This document shows, piece by piece, positions 25,494-35,487 of a stretch of 64,000 bases of DNA. A program made the translations under genes and the position numbers. The notes under the pieces are model-generated. The model saw only the letters and a list, made by a program, of their open reading frames with translations. It did not search any database and had not been told where the DNA came from. Source of the DNA: JAAXKN01 sp050259615 (GTDB taxonomy: Bacteria > Bacteroidota > Ignavibacteria > Ignavibacteriales > SURF-24); NCBI GenBank assembly GCA_050259615.1, contig JBLNAZ010000020.1, positions 1-64,000 of the forward strand, written 5' to 3'. Position 1 is the first letter of the stretch, and each line of letters begins with the position of its first letter.

Positions 25494-26525
25494 TTAGAAA
25501 CTGATACCAAGGTCAATATACTGAATGTTCTTCAGCCTGCCGAAGTCGGCATATGCATAGTTTACCTGTATCTTAAAGCCGGGACTTACCTCATAGTTAA
25601 TGCCTGCTCCCAGAGTAAAGCTCTGTTCGCTGTCTGCGAGGAAGAGTGACTTATAGCCGCCGCGGACAAAGAATGTTTCGTCGTAAGCAAGTTCAGCACC
25701 TGCATTGACGTATTCATTATTGTCATTAGGATGCGTTGCATCCACAGCTGCCTTCAGGCGGATATACCTGGTTTTAACCACATCCATTGCAAGACCGATC
25801 TTGAAACTGAGCGGCATATCATAGCTGTCCATTTCATACTTTGAAGGTATGTTATTCGGGCCTGTGTTGCCATCGGCATTAGGATCAGAATTAAACTGAA
25901 TGTCGCGTCCGTCAAGCTGCATCTTTGAACCGAAGTTAGAGATGCTGGCACCTATTACGAGGTCGTTAAAAGGAGTCACATAATAAGTACCCACGTCGAG
26001 GCCGAAGCCGCTTGCGCTTGAGTTCCAGATGCTTTCCTTGATATATTTTGCCTGGAAGCCGATAGAGAAACGGTCAGTAAGTTTTCTGGCAAAACCGAAT
26101 CCCATTTCCAGAGAACCTGCATCCCAGTATCTTCCGTCGCCTTCAGGGTTGTCAAAAGTTCTGACTTTCTCCTCGGGAACACCCAGGGAGGTCAGGGTTA
26201 TGAACATTGTTCCCATTTCAGGCAGGTTAATTGAACCTGCTGCATAATCATAACTTACATTAGCAAGCCATTGTGTGTGGTTGAAAGCAACCTGGCCTGA
26301 TCCTTCGGTATTGGCTATACCGGCAGGGTTCCAGTAAGTAGAATATATGTCATTACTGACAGCCGTATAAGCTCCGCCCATACCGATAGCCCTGGCGCCA
26401 GGACCTATTTTCAGGAACTGTGCCGCGGTAGTACCGACTTTGGTAATATCCCTGAAGATCTGGGCATTTACCTGGCCGAAGCTGAAGGCTGCAAGTAAAA
26501 TCATTAAGTAAAGTGATTTTCTCAT
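25494..26525 (-). CDS. PorV/PorQ-family outer membrane protein
   Basis: A 343-residue protein with a signal peptide ending near VNAQ (residue 22), then the family N-terminal signature GARAIGMGGAYTA and WNPAGIA (residues 43-70), followed by alternating beta strands ending in the aromatic terminus DLGISF. PorV acts as the outer-membrane shuttle of the type IX secretion system; PorQ and PorP-like relatives also exist, so the exact role is not certain. The ATG at 26525 is chosen; the frame also has a TTG five codons upstream, but that TTG overlaps the TTGGAG ribosome site. It follows three secreted or receptor genes and is separated from them by a hairpin. Confidence 0.85.
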   Translation of the reverse strand: MRKSLYLMILLAAFSFGQVNAQIFRDITKVGTTAAQFLKIGPGARAIGMGGAYTAVSNDIYSTYWNPAGIANTEGSGQVAFNHTQWLANVSYDYAAGSINLPEMGTMFITLTSLGVPEEKVRTFDNPEGDGRYWDAGSLEMGFGFARKLTDRFSIGFQAKYIKESIWNSSASGFGLDVGTYYVTPFNDLVIGASISNFGSKMQLDGRDIQFNSDPNADGNTGPNNIPSKYEMDSYDMPLSFKIGLAMDVVKTRYIRLKAAVDATHPNDNNEYVNAGAELAYDETFFVRGGYKSLFLADSEQSFTLGAGINYEVSPGFKIQVNYAYADFGRLKNIQYIDLGISF

Positions 26526-26582
26526 GCTTGATTTCTCCAAAATTCTCTTGTCATTTAGTATCTTCGAATTTCTGCTTTTAAG

Positions 26583-26610
26583 AGGGGCGGAAGCTTTTAA
26601 CTCCGCCCCT
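26583..26610 (-). terminator. Hairpin between the 1186-residue protein gene and the PorV-like gene
   Basis: AGGGGCGGA and TCCGCCCCT form a perfect 9-bp stem with a 10-nt loop. It may reduce read-through or stabilise the upstream transcript. Confidence 0.65.
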
Positions 26611-26666
26611 TAAAATCAGATTGTATTTATACTGTTATTCAATAACAGCATTGTTTACCCGCAGTA

Positions 26667-29600
26667 TTATTTAATAACAGCGAATTTACCTATCTTTTCA
26701 CCAACACCGGGAATGTCCACATGGAACAAGTACACGCCGTATGCTATTCTCATTCCTTCTTTGCTCAATAGATCCCACGATGCGGTGCTGGTCATATCAT
26801 CTTTCTGTATTGTATCAACCAGTTCACCTGTTAACGTATATATTCTAATTGTACATTTTGGAGGTAAATTCCTGAACTGAAGATCCCTGTCGCCGCGTTT
26901 ATTGGTCGTACGGCCAGGATTTTCAGAAAGGCCGTAAGCCACATACGGGTTAGGAACGACATAGATATCATTTAACTGTTCCTTTGCCGATTCAGGAGAA
27001 TACTCTGCCTTATTTGTCTCGAAGAGGTAAGCATCACCTTTCTTGAAAGGCTTAGAAGTCTTCAACTGGAAGACGTCTCCTGCCTTCGGCAGAACTGGTG
27101 TACTCTTCGATGTATCAATTTTGAATGTAAACTGATAAGAAGCGGTAGTTCCCTTGTCACCCTGCGGCATCAGAACAATGTAATCGCCCCAATCCCACTG
27201 TTTATTTGCAACTTTGGGTTCGTACAGGAAGATATTTGCAGGCACATTGTTTGTAACATCCATTATCTTGAACGGAAATTTCATCCAGGTACTGCCCAGA
27301 ACTTTTACTGAATCGTAAACTTTCCAGGTCCCGTTTGCATTCTGTTCTGAACCCAGCCATGTTACTTCAAAGTCTGCAGGTAATTTTACAAAATTCTTTG
27401 CATTAATTGTAGCAGGATATATTAGTTCCGTTTTTACAGTAACTGCATCGTCGTTGACGAACTTAGTTTTGGATTTATCTATATCCAGCTTTTGGTTCTG
27501 AACGTATACTCTGAGCCCGTCAAAGGCCGGGTTGCCGTCCTCAGAATTCAGCAATGTACTTTTGTAGACCGGATAGTACCTGTACTTTACAGTATAGGTA
27601 TTTCCCTTCGGTAAACTGCCCGGATAAACACCCGCAATTTGTCCGATAAGAGGATTAATGACATATTTTGAAGAATCTACCTCATTATTTGAAGCATCAA
27701 ATACTTTAACGCTTTCTTTAACCAGATGGCCGTACTTTAAGAATATAAGCACTGTATCCTTTGAAACTATATCATTGCTGACGCCTGTTGCATCGAGCAC
27801 GTTATAAGAAAGCGAATCAACGAATTCCAATTCATACTGTTTGTTTAGAACCGCCTGGTTGTCAAGAATTTTCATCTGGACTTGACCGGTACTTATTCCG
27901 GAAAGAACTTTTGGAAGTCCGTTTGTTCCGGCCTCAGATTCTCCGAGTCCTGAAGTTTTAGCTCCCGGGGTTACCTGGACGGTATTGACGTCGAACATGA
28001 GCTTGCCGGTAAGAGGATCCTGCTGAATTACAGACTGGGTTTCTGTCGGAGGCAGTTCCATCTGTCCGGTTACTTTGCTAATTGCACCTCTGTCGTATGC
28101 AACAACAGCATAGTAGTATGTAATACCGTTCTGAGCAGTTGAATCCACATACTGATGAACAAGTCCGGTATTTGCACCAAGGTTGTACTTTACACCGCGT
28201 CCGTCATATTCCTTTTCAGCAAGACCCGAGAAATTATCGACAAGATCCCACTGTGCATAAGAAGCTGTTTTTGAGTTATAAAACGGCTGACCCAGGAACG
28301 GGTTTCCGTTGGCGTCTGTAATTTTATAGACATCAGAGAAGTTATAGTCTCTGCTTCTGTAGATTTTATATCCCTCGAAATCTTTTTCACTTGTTAAAGG
28401 ATCAACTGACTGTTCGGAATTTGAATCCCAGTAAAGTGTAACCTTATGATCTCCCGCAACTGCTTTAACTACCGGTTTTGCAGGAGGCTGTGCGAAGCGG
28501 TAGTCAGCTTCCAGAATTCTGGCTGAAGTAACGGCGTTCAGAATAAGATCCTGAATATCTACACCCATCAGGATAGCCATTGAGAATCTCTGTGTTTCTC
28601 CTTTTGCCAGGGTCGTTGGTCCGGTTGAGAAACAGAATACGTTATCGCCGTATGTTCTCAGAAGCGGCTGCTCAGGGTCTATTTCGGGTTTTGTAAACCA
28701 CTGCCACATCAGTTCGTCTTCTTTAGGAGCATTGGCTCCGGAATTATCGTAAGAGGCTGCAGTAAATCCCGTAAGACCTATCTGATCAGATTCAGAGATA
28801 TCCCTGTAACCGAAGTTAGGTTCTGAGCCTGCCCACTTGTATCCGGGAAGAGCATCTTCAGTAAGAGTTGCTTTTTCTTCCGGATCGAGAACGCCGTTTC
28901 CATTCAGGTCGTTAAACCATGCCTGTGTCGGCATTCCGTCGCCTTCGCCGAAATCGGGTCCGGGATAGTTCTTGGAATCAGGACCAATACCGTCAATACC
29001 AACGTCATGTTTTGTCGGATCCCAGTCGCCATCCTCATCTCCCGACCATCTTGGCTTAGGAGCTCCATATACAGATGTATATTTTGCCAGGTTGCTGATG
29101 CCTGTTGTGAGGGGCTTGGATACACCATCTATATATACGCCTTTTCCGTTAAAAGGACTTTCATCTGTTATACCATCATCATCATTATCCACCATATCAT
29201 TGGCCCGGGATGGTGATTCAAGGAACTTCCATCCAAAGTAGCCTGGTGTTTTTCCGCCCATACCTTTTCCGTCATTGTCCCATGAGAAGACCATGCTTCT
29301 TGCGCGCTGGTCATATCTGTCTGCCAGTTGGCCTGTGGGAGGAATAAAGTACGACATATCGTCAGCATAATCAGATGACCCGCCGACGTGGGGATCGCCA
29401 TACATACCGAAATATATATTGTCGAGATCCTTTTCACTGGCATTCGTAATCTGATAAACTGAGAAAATGATGTCTTCAGCCATCGGGTTGTTGAACTGGA
29501 GTATTCTAACAGAAGCATCCAGACCGAGTCCGCCTTTGGTCGGATCACTCGGGAAAGGAGCATACTTGCCCTGGAATTCGTAGTTTGTGTAGTCATCCAT

Positions 29601-30227
29601 TACGTAATAAACTTCTTCATCAGGAGCAGTTGCCATATCGCCTAAGAATGCGGGCCAGAGATACTTGCCTGCGCCTGCTGAATACCAGGTTTCAGGCCAT
29701 GAATCCGGCTTTCCGTCGCCGTTCAAGTCACCGGCATTCAGAGAAGCAACATGTTTCTGATTCGGATCTGAATAACCGTTCTTAGGCAGCCAGCCCCATT
29801 TGAGTTCTTTTTTTGAATCGTAATCGCCCTGCGAGGCGCTTACGTGAGAGTCGCTTATTATGTGAAGCGGGTTTCCGTCAACGTCAGTCACTTCGGCACC
29901 GGCCAGGACACCGAATTCAAATCCGTATCCAAGACCGTTCCATACAAGATCCTCTATGTTTGACAAAACACCGGGAGCGCAGATTGAACCATAATTGTAT
30001 AATTTGGTTGTGATCTTGTTCCCTTTAATAATGATGTCTTTTATTTCCCTGCGGTCGCCTGCGACCTTGTTGAGCCTTACACCCGTAATGGGTCCAAAAA
30101 TTCTCAGGTAATCATCGTGCGAGAGTTTTTTCAGTTCGTAATTACCTAAAGAATCCTTTTCCTGGGCAAAACTAAAGCAGGTAAAAGCCAGCACGTATGT
30201 TAATATTAGAATTAAGCTTTTTTTCAT
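26667..30227 (-). CDS. Large secreted surface protein with type IX-like C-terminal domain
   Basis: An 1186-residue protein with a signal peptide (residues 1-21). The N-terminal half has calcium-binding DxNxDG-type loops (DLNGDGKPD, DNDDDGITD, DLNGNGVLD) in an aromatic-rich context. A fibronectin III-like region (about residues 590-690, KVTLYWDSNSE and YYYAVVAYD) follows, then further beta domains. The last 90 residues (VVPNPYV, then an FlgD-like fold ending GKFAVIK) resemble a type IX sorting domain. It lies 26 nt downstream of the TonB receptor gene, so the two are co-transcribed. The role may be substrate capture or surface-layer function; no enzymatic motif is seen. Confidence 0.82.
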   Translation of the reverse strand: MKKSLILILTYVLAFTCFSFAQEKDSLGNYELKKLSHDDYLRIFGPITGVRLNKVAGDRREIKDIIIKGNKITTKLYNYGSICAPGVLSNIEDLVWNGLGYGFEFGVLAGAEVTDVDGNPLHIISDSHVSASQGDYDSKKELKWGWLPKNGYSDPNQKHVASLNAGDLNGDGKPDSWPETWYSAGAGKYLWPAFLGDMATAPDEEVYYVMDDYTNYEFQGKYAPFPSDPTKGGLGLDASVRILQFNNPMAEDIIFSVYQITNASEKDLDNIYFGMYGDPHVGGSSDYADDMSYFIPPTGQLADRYDQRARSMVFSWDNDGKGMGGKTPGYFGWKFLESPSRANDMVDNDDDGITDESPFNGKGVYIDGVSKPLTTGISNLAKYTSVYGAPKPRWSGDEDGDWDPTKHDVGIDGIGPDSKNYPGPDFGEGDGMPTQAWFNDLNGNGVLDPEEKATLTEDALPGYKWAGSEPNFGYRDISESDQIGLTGFTAASYDNSGANAPKEDELMWQWFTKPEIDPEQPLLRTYGDNVFCFSTGPTTLAKGETQRFSMAILMGVDIQDLILNAVTSARILEADYRFAQPPAKPVVKAVAGDHKVTLYWDSNSEQSVDPLTSEKDFEGYKIYRSRDYNFSDVYKITDANGNPFLGQPFYNSKTASYAQWDLVDNFSGLAEKEYDGRGVKYNLGANTGLVHQYVDSTAQNGITYYYAVVAYDRGAISKVTGQMELPPTETQSVIQQDPLTGKLMFDVNTVQVTPGAKTSGLGESEAGTNGLPKVLSGISTGQVQMKILDNQAVLNKQYELEFVDSLSYNVLDATGVSNDIVSKDTVLIFLKYGHLVKESVKVFDASNNEVDSSKYVINPLIGQIAGVYPGSLPKGNTYTVKYRYYPVYKSTLLNSEDGNPAFDGLRVYVQNQKLDIDKSKTKFVNDDAVTVKTELIYPATINAKNFVKLPADFEVTWLGSEQNANGTWKVYDSVKVLGSTWMKFPFKIMDVTNNVPANIFLYEPKVANKQWDWGDYIVLMPQGDKGTTASYQFTFKIDTSKSTPVLPKAGDVFQLKTSKPFKKGDAYLFETNKAEYSPESAKEQLNDIYVVPNPYVAYGLSENPGRTTNKRGDRDLQFRNLPPKCTIRIYTLTGELVDTIQKDDMTSTASWDLLSKEGMRIAYGVYLFHVDIPGVGEKIGKFAVIK

Positions 30228-30253
30228 AATTAATTTTATACCTCTGACAAATA

Positions 30254-33094
30254 CTAATTGAATAATAGTGAGAAACCTAACCTGACTTCGCGCGGCCTGT
30301 TCAAGTTTTCAGACCTTTTGTAGTAGTTATCGATTTCAGAAATAGGTATCATACCACGATCTCCCAGAATGCGTTTTCTGATATCATTGAACTGAGCCAC
30401 ATTCAAAGTCTGTTCGACATTCGACAATGCCCTTCCTGAAGAAGCATAGACATATCTTTCATTTTCAGTATCAAAGAGGTTTTCAACCTGCAGGAATATT
30501 GAATAATTAATGCTTCCCATCCTGAAGAATTTTTCAGCCTTGAAGTCAACGTTCCAGTTCATCGGTTTCGGTGATGAATTCTGTACATAAGTTATCGGTG
30601 AAAGCGACGGCGGCAGAGCCGGAGTATAAGGAGTACCTGCCTGTATATTATAGATAAGACCAACCGACCAGCTTTCAGGATCTGAAAAAGTAACTGTACC
30701 GTTGATCAGGTGAGGCCTGTCGAAGCTCAGGGGCACGAGGAATGTTTCACTCTGCTTGCCTGAAGCCTCGCTGAAGAAAAGGTCTTCTGTCGGCTCGGTT
30801 CTGTTGCCTTCTGCTATCTGGAAAGTATAATCCAGCGTGGCTGACAAGTAGCTGTCGGGAGATCTTCTTTTCAGGAATGAAAGCGTGATACCCTTAACGT
30901 TTGAATAAGCAAGGTTTGTCAGAATTTTGTACTGTCTTGCACTTGCCGTATAAACTGTCTGAGTAAAAATATAGTCGCGTACATCTTTATAATAACCTGT
31001 AAGGTCAAACTTCAGATCGTCTGTAAGCTGCTGCTGAAGACCGAGCTCATACTGAACTGACTTCTGAGGCTTTACGTTCGGATTACCGAAAGTAGGAACA
31101 GAAGCTATGTTTGCAACGTAAAGTTTATCATTCAGATAGAGTTCTGATAAAGACCCGATCTGATAGAAATGTCCGTATGAAAACCTGATTATACCCTTGT
31201 CTGTTATTGGATAAGAAACGCTGAATCTGGGTGAAACCATGTGCTTGCCCTTAACCTTTTCAAGTCCTTCAGTCATATAGCCGGCCATAGCATCGGTCAG
31301 GTTTCTTGAAATATCAGGATTATACAGTGTATTGGGATCGAAATATTCATATCTCAAACCGACGTTGAGTATGAGGGATTTATCCAATTCGATCTTATCC
31401 TGCAGATAAGCTGCAATCTGGTAAGGTTTCTTGTGATACGTGCTTGCGCTTTGAATCGTATCCCTTACTATATTAAGGTTCTGATTGTAAAGCAGATCGC
31501 TCACGTTAAGAGATGTTTTTGTAGGAATCCCGTTAATATCCTGAAGTTTCCTGAAATTGATTGAATATGAAAGCCTGTCGATCTCATGCTGTCTGAGTTC
31601 AAATCCGGCTTTAATCTCATGGACGCCGAACATCTGTGAAACCAGGTCGCCTTTAAGGCTCATGGTTTTTGTATATCTGTACGACTGGCTGTTATCAGTT
31701 CCGCCTGTCAGGAATTCTGTTCCTGTAAGAGCTTTGCTGTAAAGACCAGGCAGATAACGCGGGTCCCTCCAGTCTTTATATAGATAGTATTCGCTCTGGT
31801 TATAAGAATAAGAACCCTTTAAGGTATAGAAAGTACTTTTGCTGACAGTATGTGTAAGGTCAACTGAATGGAGGTACCCATTGCTGTAGTTGGTTCCTAT
31901 ACCGTCGGGGTTGTACTTATAGGCTCTGTCGTAATCTTTTGACTTTCCCTTCTCAAGTACCAGTTCATATTTTACCTTGAAGAGAGGACCAAACCTGTGG
32001 CTTATGTTGCCCTGGAAGTTCCAGCTCTGTGAGGGATTCATTGGTACAATTGCGCTGTCACCTGTATTTAAACCGCTGCTGCCCTTAGTGTAAGGATTGA
32101 AGACGTAAGCCTCTGTAGCTAGGTCATACCTGGGATCAGTTGATCTGAAGTTATCAGGTGATAGATAAGAGTCTGTAGTATTGTAAAATCTTCTTCCGTA
32201 ATAAGAACCCTGAAAATTTTCAAAAATACTTGAGACAAAGAAATTTGTACCGCTGAGGAAAGGAACCGGTCCGCCAGTTGTGGCTTCCAGTCTGCCCCTG
32301 TTAAGCGGTTTGATATCATCCAGGTGATAAAACAGATCTTTTCTGGTTGTAACGTAATCTCCGGCATAGCCTCTTACGCTGAAAGAGTATTTATCGGCTC
32401 CTTCTTTTGTAACGTAATTAACAACACCCGAAAGAGCATTGCCGAATTCGGCGCTGAACGTGCCTGTTGAAACAGAAACTTCCTGGACTGCATTTGTTGC
32501 AATACCTACAGATCTGCCGTTTCCGTAAGGATCGTTCATCGATAAACCATTTAAAGAATAAGCAACTTCATTTCCATAGCCGCCTCTGACGTGAATACTT
32601 CCGTCGTCACCTGTAACAACACCGGCCTGTAATTTTATAACGTCTGAAATATTATCTACAGGGAGAGTCTGAATTGATTCCGAAGTAATTGCCACTGTAG
32701 GGTTTGTAAGATCCTGCCTGATAAGAGGATTTCTTTCACCCTGGACAACAACTGCACCCAGTGTAATCTCACCTGAACTAAGACCAATTTCGAGCCTTGT
32801 GGTAAAGCCCACATTAACTCTGACATCCTTAACGGTTGTTTTCTGGTAGCCGATATAGGATGCAGTTACGCTGTAAAGTCCCGGAGGGATATTCATTACA
32901 ACAAAATTTCCATCAGCATCTGTAGACGCACCGAGAGAGGTACCTTCCAGAACAACGTTGGCATAAGAAACCGCCTCGCCTGTAGCCTTGTCCTGAACTT
33001 TACCCATGATCTTACCGGTGGATTGCGAATACAGACTGCCTGTAACAGCAAAACTTAGAAAAATCAAAAGAGTAAGTAAATTTCTAATTTTCAT
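30254..33094 (-). CDS. TonB-dependent receptor with CarboxypepD_reg domain
   Basis: A 946-residue outer membrane receptor. After the signal peptide (residues 1-23) comes a carboxypeptidase-regulatory-like domain (GKVQDKATGEAVSYANVVLE), a plug domain (about residues 120-230, with LPVDNISDVIKLQAGVV and VSTGTFSAEFGNALSGVVN), and a 22-strand-type barrel ending in the aromatic terminus FSLLFN. This N-terminal extension is typical of SusC-like receptors, but no SusD-type lipoprotein gene is present. Instead a large T9SS-like protein and a PorV-like protein follow, so it may import a substrate captured by them. GAGG precedes the ATG. Confidence 0.88.
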   Translation of the reverse strand: MKIRNLLTLLIFLSFAVTGSLYSQSTGKIMGKVQDKATGEAVSYANVVLEGTSLGASTDADGNFVVMNIPPGLYSVTASYIGYQKTTVKDVRVNVGFTTRLEIGLSSGEITLGAVVVQGERNPLIRQDLTNPTVAITSESIQTLPVDNISDVIKLQAGVVTGDDGSIHVRGGYGNEVAYSLNGLSMNDPYGNGRSVGIATNAVQEVSVSTGTFSAEFGNALSGVVNYVTKEGADKYSFSVRGYAGDYVTTRKDLFYHLDDIKPLNRGRLEATTGGPVPFLSGTNFFVSSIFENFQGSYYGRRFYNTTDSYLSPDNFRSTDPRYDLATEAYVFNPYTKGSSGLNTGDSAIVPMNPSQSWNFQGNISHRFGPLFKVKYELVLEKGKSKDYDRAYKYNPDGIGTNYSNGYLHSVDLTHTVSKSTFYTLKGSYSYNQSEYYLYKDWRDPRYLPGLYSKALTGTEFLTGGTDNSQSYRYTKTMSLKGDLVSQMFGVHEIKAGFELRQHEIDRLSYSINFRKLQDINGIPTKTSLNVSDLLYNQNLNIVRDTIQSASTYHKKPYQIAAYLQDKIELDKSLILNVGLRYEYFDPNTLYNPDISRNLTDAMAGYMTEGLEKVKGKHMVSPRFSVSYPITDKGIIRFSYGHFYQIGSLSELYLNDKLYVANIASVPTFGNPNVKPQKSVQYELGLQQQLTDDLKFDLTGYYKDVRDYIFTQTVYTASARQYKILTNLAYSNVKGITLSFLKRRSPDSYLSATLDYTFQIAEGNRTEPTEDLFFSEASGKQSETFLVPLSFDRPHLINGTVTFSDPESWSVGLIYNIQAGTPYTPALPPSLSPITYVQNSSPKPMNWNVDFKAEKFFRMGSINYSIFLQVENLFDTENERYVYASSGRALSNVEQTLNVAQFNDIRKRILGDRGMIPISEIDNYYKRSENLNRPREVRLGFSLLFN

Positions 33095-33146
33095 TAAAGC
33101 CTCATGTGAATATTAAGACACTTTCCCGCATACTAAGCTTAAAATG

Positions 33147-33182
33147 GAAGCCGCGGTACACTATTTGTGAATCGCGGCTCCT
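33147..33182 (-). terminator. Hairpin between the FG-GAP gene and the TonB receptor gene
   Basis: AGCCGCG and CGCGGCT pair with a 17-nt loop in the 103-nt spacer. It could lower transcription of the receptor relative to the upstream gene. Confidence 0.55.
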
Positions 33183-33197
33183 TAAATTCAAGAATAA

Positions 33198-35159
33198 TTA
33201 CTTGAGTAATGTCATCTTTATTGATTGAGAATAATTTCCAAAAATGAGTCTGGCAATATAGTTGCCGCTTGCAGCATTCTGGCCGCTGTTTGTCATACCG
33301 TTCCACATAACTTCATATTTACCTTTCTTGTAGAGCTGGTCGTTAACCAGAGAAGCTACTTCCTTGCCAAGCATATCGTAGACCTTAAGAGAGATCTTCT
33401 TATCCAGAGGCAGTGTGAATCTGATGTTTGTTGTCGGGTTGAACGGATTTGGATAGTTCTGTTCAAGTTTATAATCTTCAGGATAAACTAAAGAGTAGTT
33501 CTGGTCCTTTAATCCGCTTGTTCCAGTCTGCTCAAGAACACGGATAGTTTTGCGGTAAGGATTGAAAACTTCCTTGGTTTTCAAGGTATCCTGCTTCCAC
33601 TGATGTGTGCTGTCTACCCATACATATTCATGGATAACGTTTGTTTTGAAAACGTTCTGTTCTGAAAGTACAATTTCCATTTTACCGTCTTTATTCAGGT
33701 CGACATGGTCGGCAAAAATGGAAGCCGTAAACGGAGGATCTATATGAACTGTATCAATCTTTGTCTGATCGAGCGTATAGGTAGTATCAGTAGCTGATAT
33801 AATTGTATCCACCACGCCATGATAAATATCGAACTGATGAAAAACGTCGTTTCCGGTACCTGAATAAACAAGGTTCTTAACATAGCTGTTCGGATCGTTC
33901 AGTGCGCCTGTCCCTTTGTACTGAATAGCAAAAAGGTTCACGCCTGCACCACCGCCGGTGTAGACTTCGTCTTTACCGTCCTTGTTAAGGTCACCCTTTG
34001 AAAGCGCCATGAATTGTGCAGCTTTTTTGCCTCCCATTTTGGCAAGTTCATCTTTGGTAGCGATACGGCCGTTTCTTCTTGCGATTGTAGCAGCGTCTGT
34101 TTTCCAGATATAAACACCTGTATCGGCTTTTGAGAAAGTCATTACTTCAACACCGGTATTTCCAGCATATTTTGTGGCAAAGACTTCATCTTTTTTGTCG
34201 CCATCCACATCAGCAGTAATTATTCCCAATATGGAATAGTCATCTACTCCTGGAGTATATTGTGCATAGATAGAGTCTTTATAAGGGCTGTTGAAATCAG
34301 GATATGTATATGAATCAGGCCCATTTACAACAATATTCCAGAAACCGAAATTATTATAGTGATGATTGACGATTTCGAGTTTGCCATCGCCATTGATGTC
34401 GCCGGCGGCAACCGAATAGAAAGATCCTGTTGCCCAGCTGTGTCCATTGGTAGGAACCTTAGCTGGATCTCCGCCTTCGAGTACAATCTTTGTACCGAAT
34501 GAAGCAGGAATGTCGCCGTCCACACCGAGGACGTAGACGTCTCTGCCCGGGTTTGAGCCTGCGGTAATAATTTCGCTCTTGCCATCGCCATCGAGATCCT
34601 TAACAAGCAGGGTTTCTCTGGTAAGCCTGAGATCTTCTATAGCACCGGCAGCTTTATAGGAAGCTGTATTGATAAAGAAATCGGGGGCGCCGCTGGGATC
34701 TGATCCCCAGGTTTTTGCATCGGGGTTCCATTCATAGAATACGAGCTTTCCGTCGCCGCCGCGGCTAAAAATTATTTCAGGAAGACCATCTCCGTCGCAG
34801 TCGCCAACCTGGGGACATCTTGGACTTGAACCGCTTGCTCCTGCAACAACTGGAGAAGACCAGATCACTTCCAGAACGGAAGGATCGGACTCCGAGGGAG
34901 CAATAACGTGAACTCTTCCGCCATTGGAGTAGTCGGTAGCGATGATTTCCTGCTTTCCATCGCCTTTTGCATCCGCAACTATTACCTTTCTTACACCCAG
35001 ATCACTGTAATACGGCTGTACTTTCTGAGCCGAATCTGAAAGCGACTGATCAAAAGCTGCGTTGTAAATAGATGTAGTATGCATAGTAATGGGAGACTGT
35101 GCATTTACTACTCCGCAAAGAACTAAAGTAACCAGTAGAAACGAGTAGATTTTTCTCAT
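33198..35159 (-). CDS. Secreted FG-GAP/VCBS repeat protein with type IX sorting domain
   Basis: A 653-residue exported protein (signal peptide 1-20). It carries at least seven D-x-[DN]-x-DG-type calcium loops followed by E[IV], for example DCDGDGLPEI, DLDGDGKSEI, DINGDGKLEI and DLNKDGKDEV, spaced as in FG-GAP beta-propellers. The C-terminal 80 residues start with LEQNYPNPFNP and end in IKMTLLK, a typical type IX secretion signal in this phylum. A propeller adhesin or surface ligand-binding protein is likely. It is upstream of the TonB receptor on the same strand. Confidence 0.87.
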   Translation of the reverse strand: MRKIYSFLLVTLVLCGVVNAQSPITMHTTSIYNAAFDQSLSDSAQKVQPYYSDLGVRKVIVADAKGDGKQEIIATDYSNGGRVHVIAPSESDPSVLEVIWSSPVVAGASGSSPRCPQVGDCDGDGLPEIIFSRGGDGKLVFYEWNPDAKTWGSDPSGAPDFFINTASYKAAGAIEDLRLTRETLLVKDLDGDGKSEIITAGSNPGRDVYVLGVDGDIPASFGTKIVLEGGDPAKVPTNGHSWATGSFYSVAAGDINGDGKLEIVNHHYNNFGFWNIVVNGPDSYTYPDFNSPYKDSIYAQYTPGVDDYSILGIITADVDGDKKDEVFATKYAGNTGVEVMTFSKADTGVYIWKTDAATIARRNGRIATKDELAKMGGKKAAQFMALSKGDLNKDGKDEVYTGGGAGVNLFAIQYKGTGALNDPNSYVKNLVYSGTGNDVFHQFDIYHGVVDTIISATDTTYTLDQTKIDTVHIDPPFTASIFADHVDLNKDGKMEIVLSEQNVFKTNVIHEYVWVDSTHQWKQDTLKTKEVFNPYRKTIRVLEQTGTSGLKDQNYSLVYPEDYKLEQNYPNPFNPTTNIRFTLPLDKKISLKVYDMLGKEVASLVNDQLYKKGKYEVMWNGMTNSGQNAASGNYIARLIFGNYSQSIKMTLLK

Positions 35160-35487
35160 AACTGTTCCTTTTGTTTTGGGTTAATTAAATAAAACTGACA
35201 GTCCGGCCTGCACCGCTACTGCCTTCGAACCAGGTCCATCTGATCTATAATTGGAGCTAAATTACCTCCGGTGTGGAGTTCAGCTTGCTCCTGAAAAAAA
35301 GCACATTAATATTTCTCAGACATCACCGTTAACCTGAAACATTAGGAACCAAAGCATTGTAAAACTTCAAACGAAAACGTATAAACATAGAATCAAAGCA
35401 TAGACACACTAAAAACGTGATCATGCCGGAAACATAAAATTTAACAAAGTGTAATTTGAAACAATCTTCTGAGGACTTGAAAGCCCC
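35160..35487. other. 328-nt intergenic region upstream of the FG-GAP gene
   Basis: It is A/T-rich and lies between the parvulin gene and the FG-GAP gene, both on the minus strand. It probably holds the promoter of the surface block. I see a short GGAG/CTCC hairpin near 35262-35279 but no ORF or named RNA. Confidence 0.5.
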
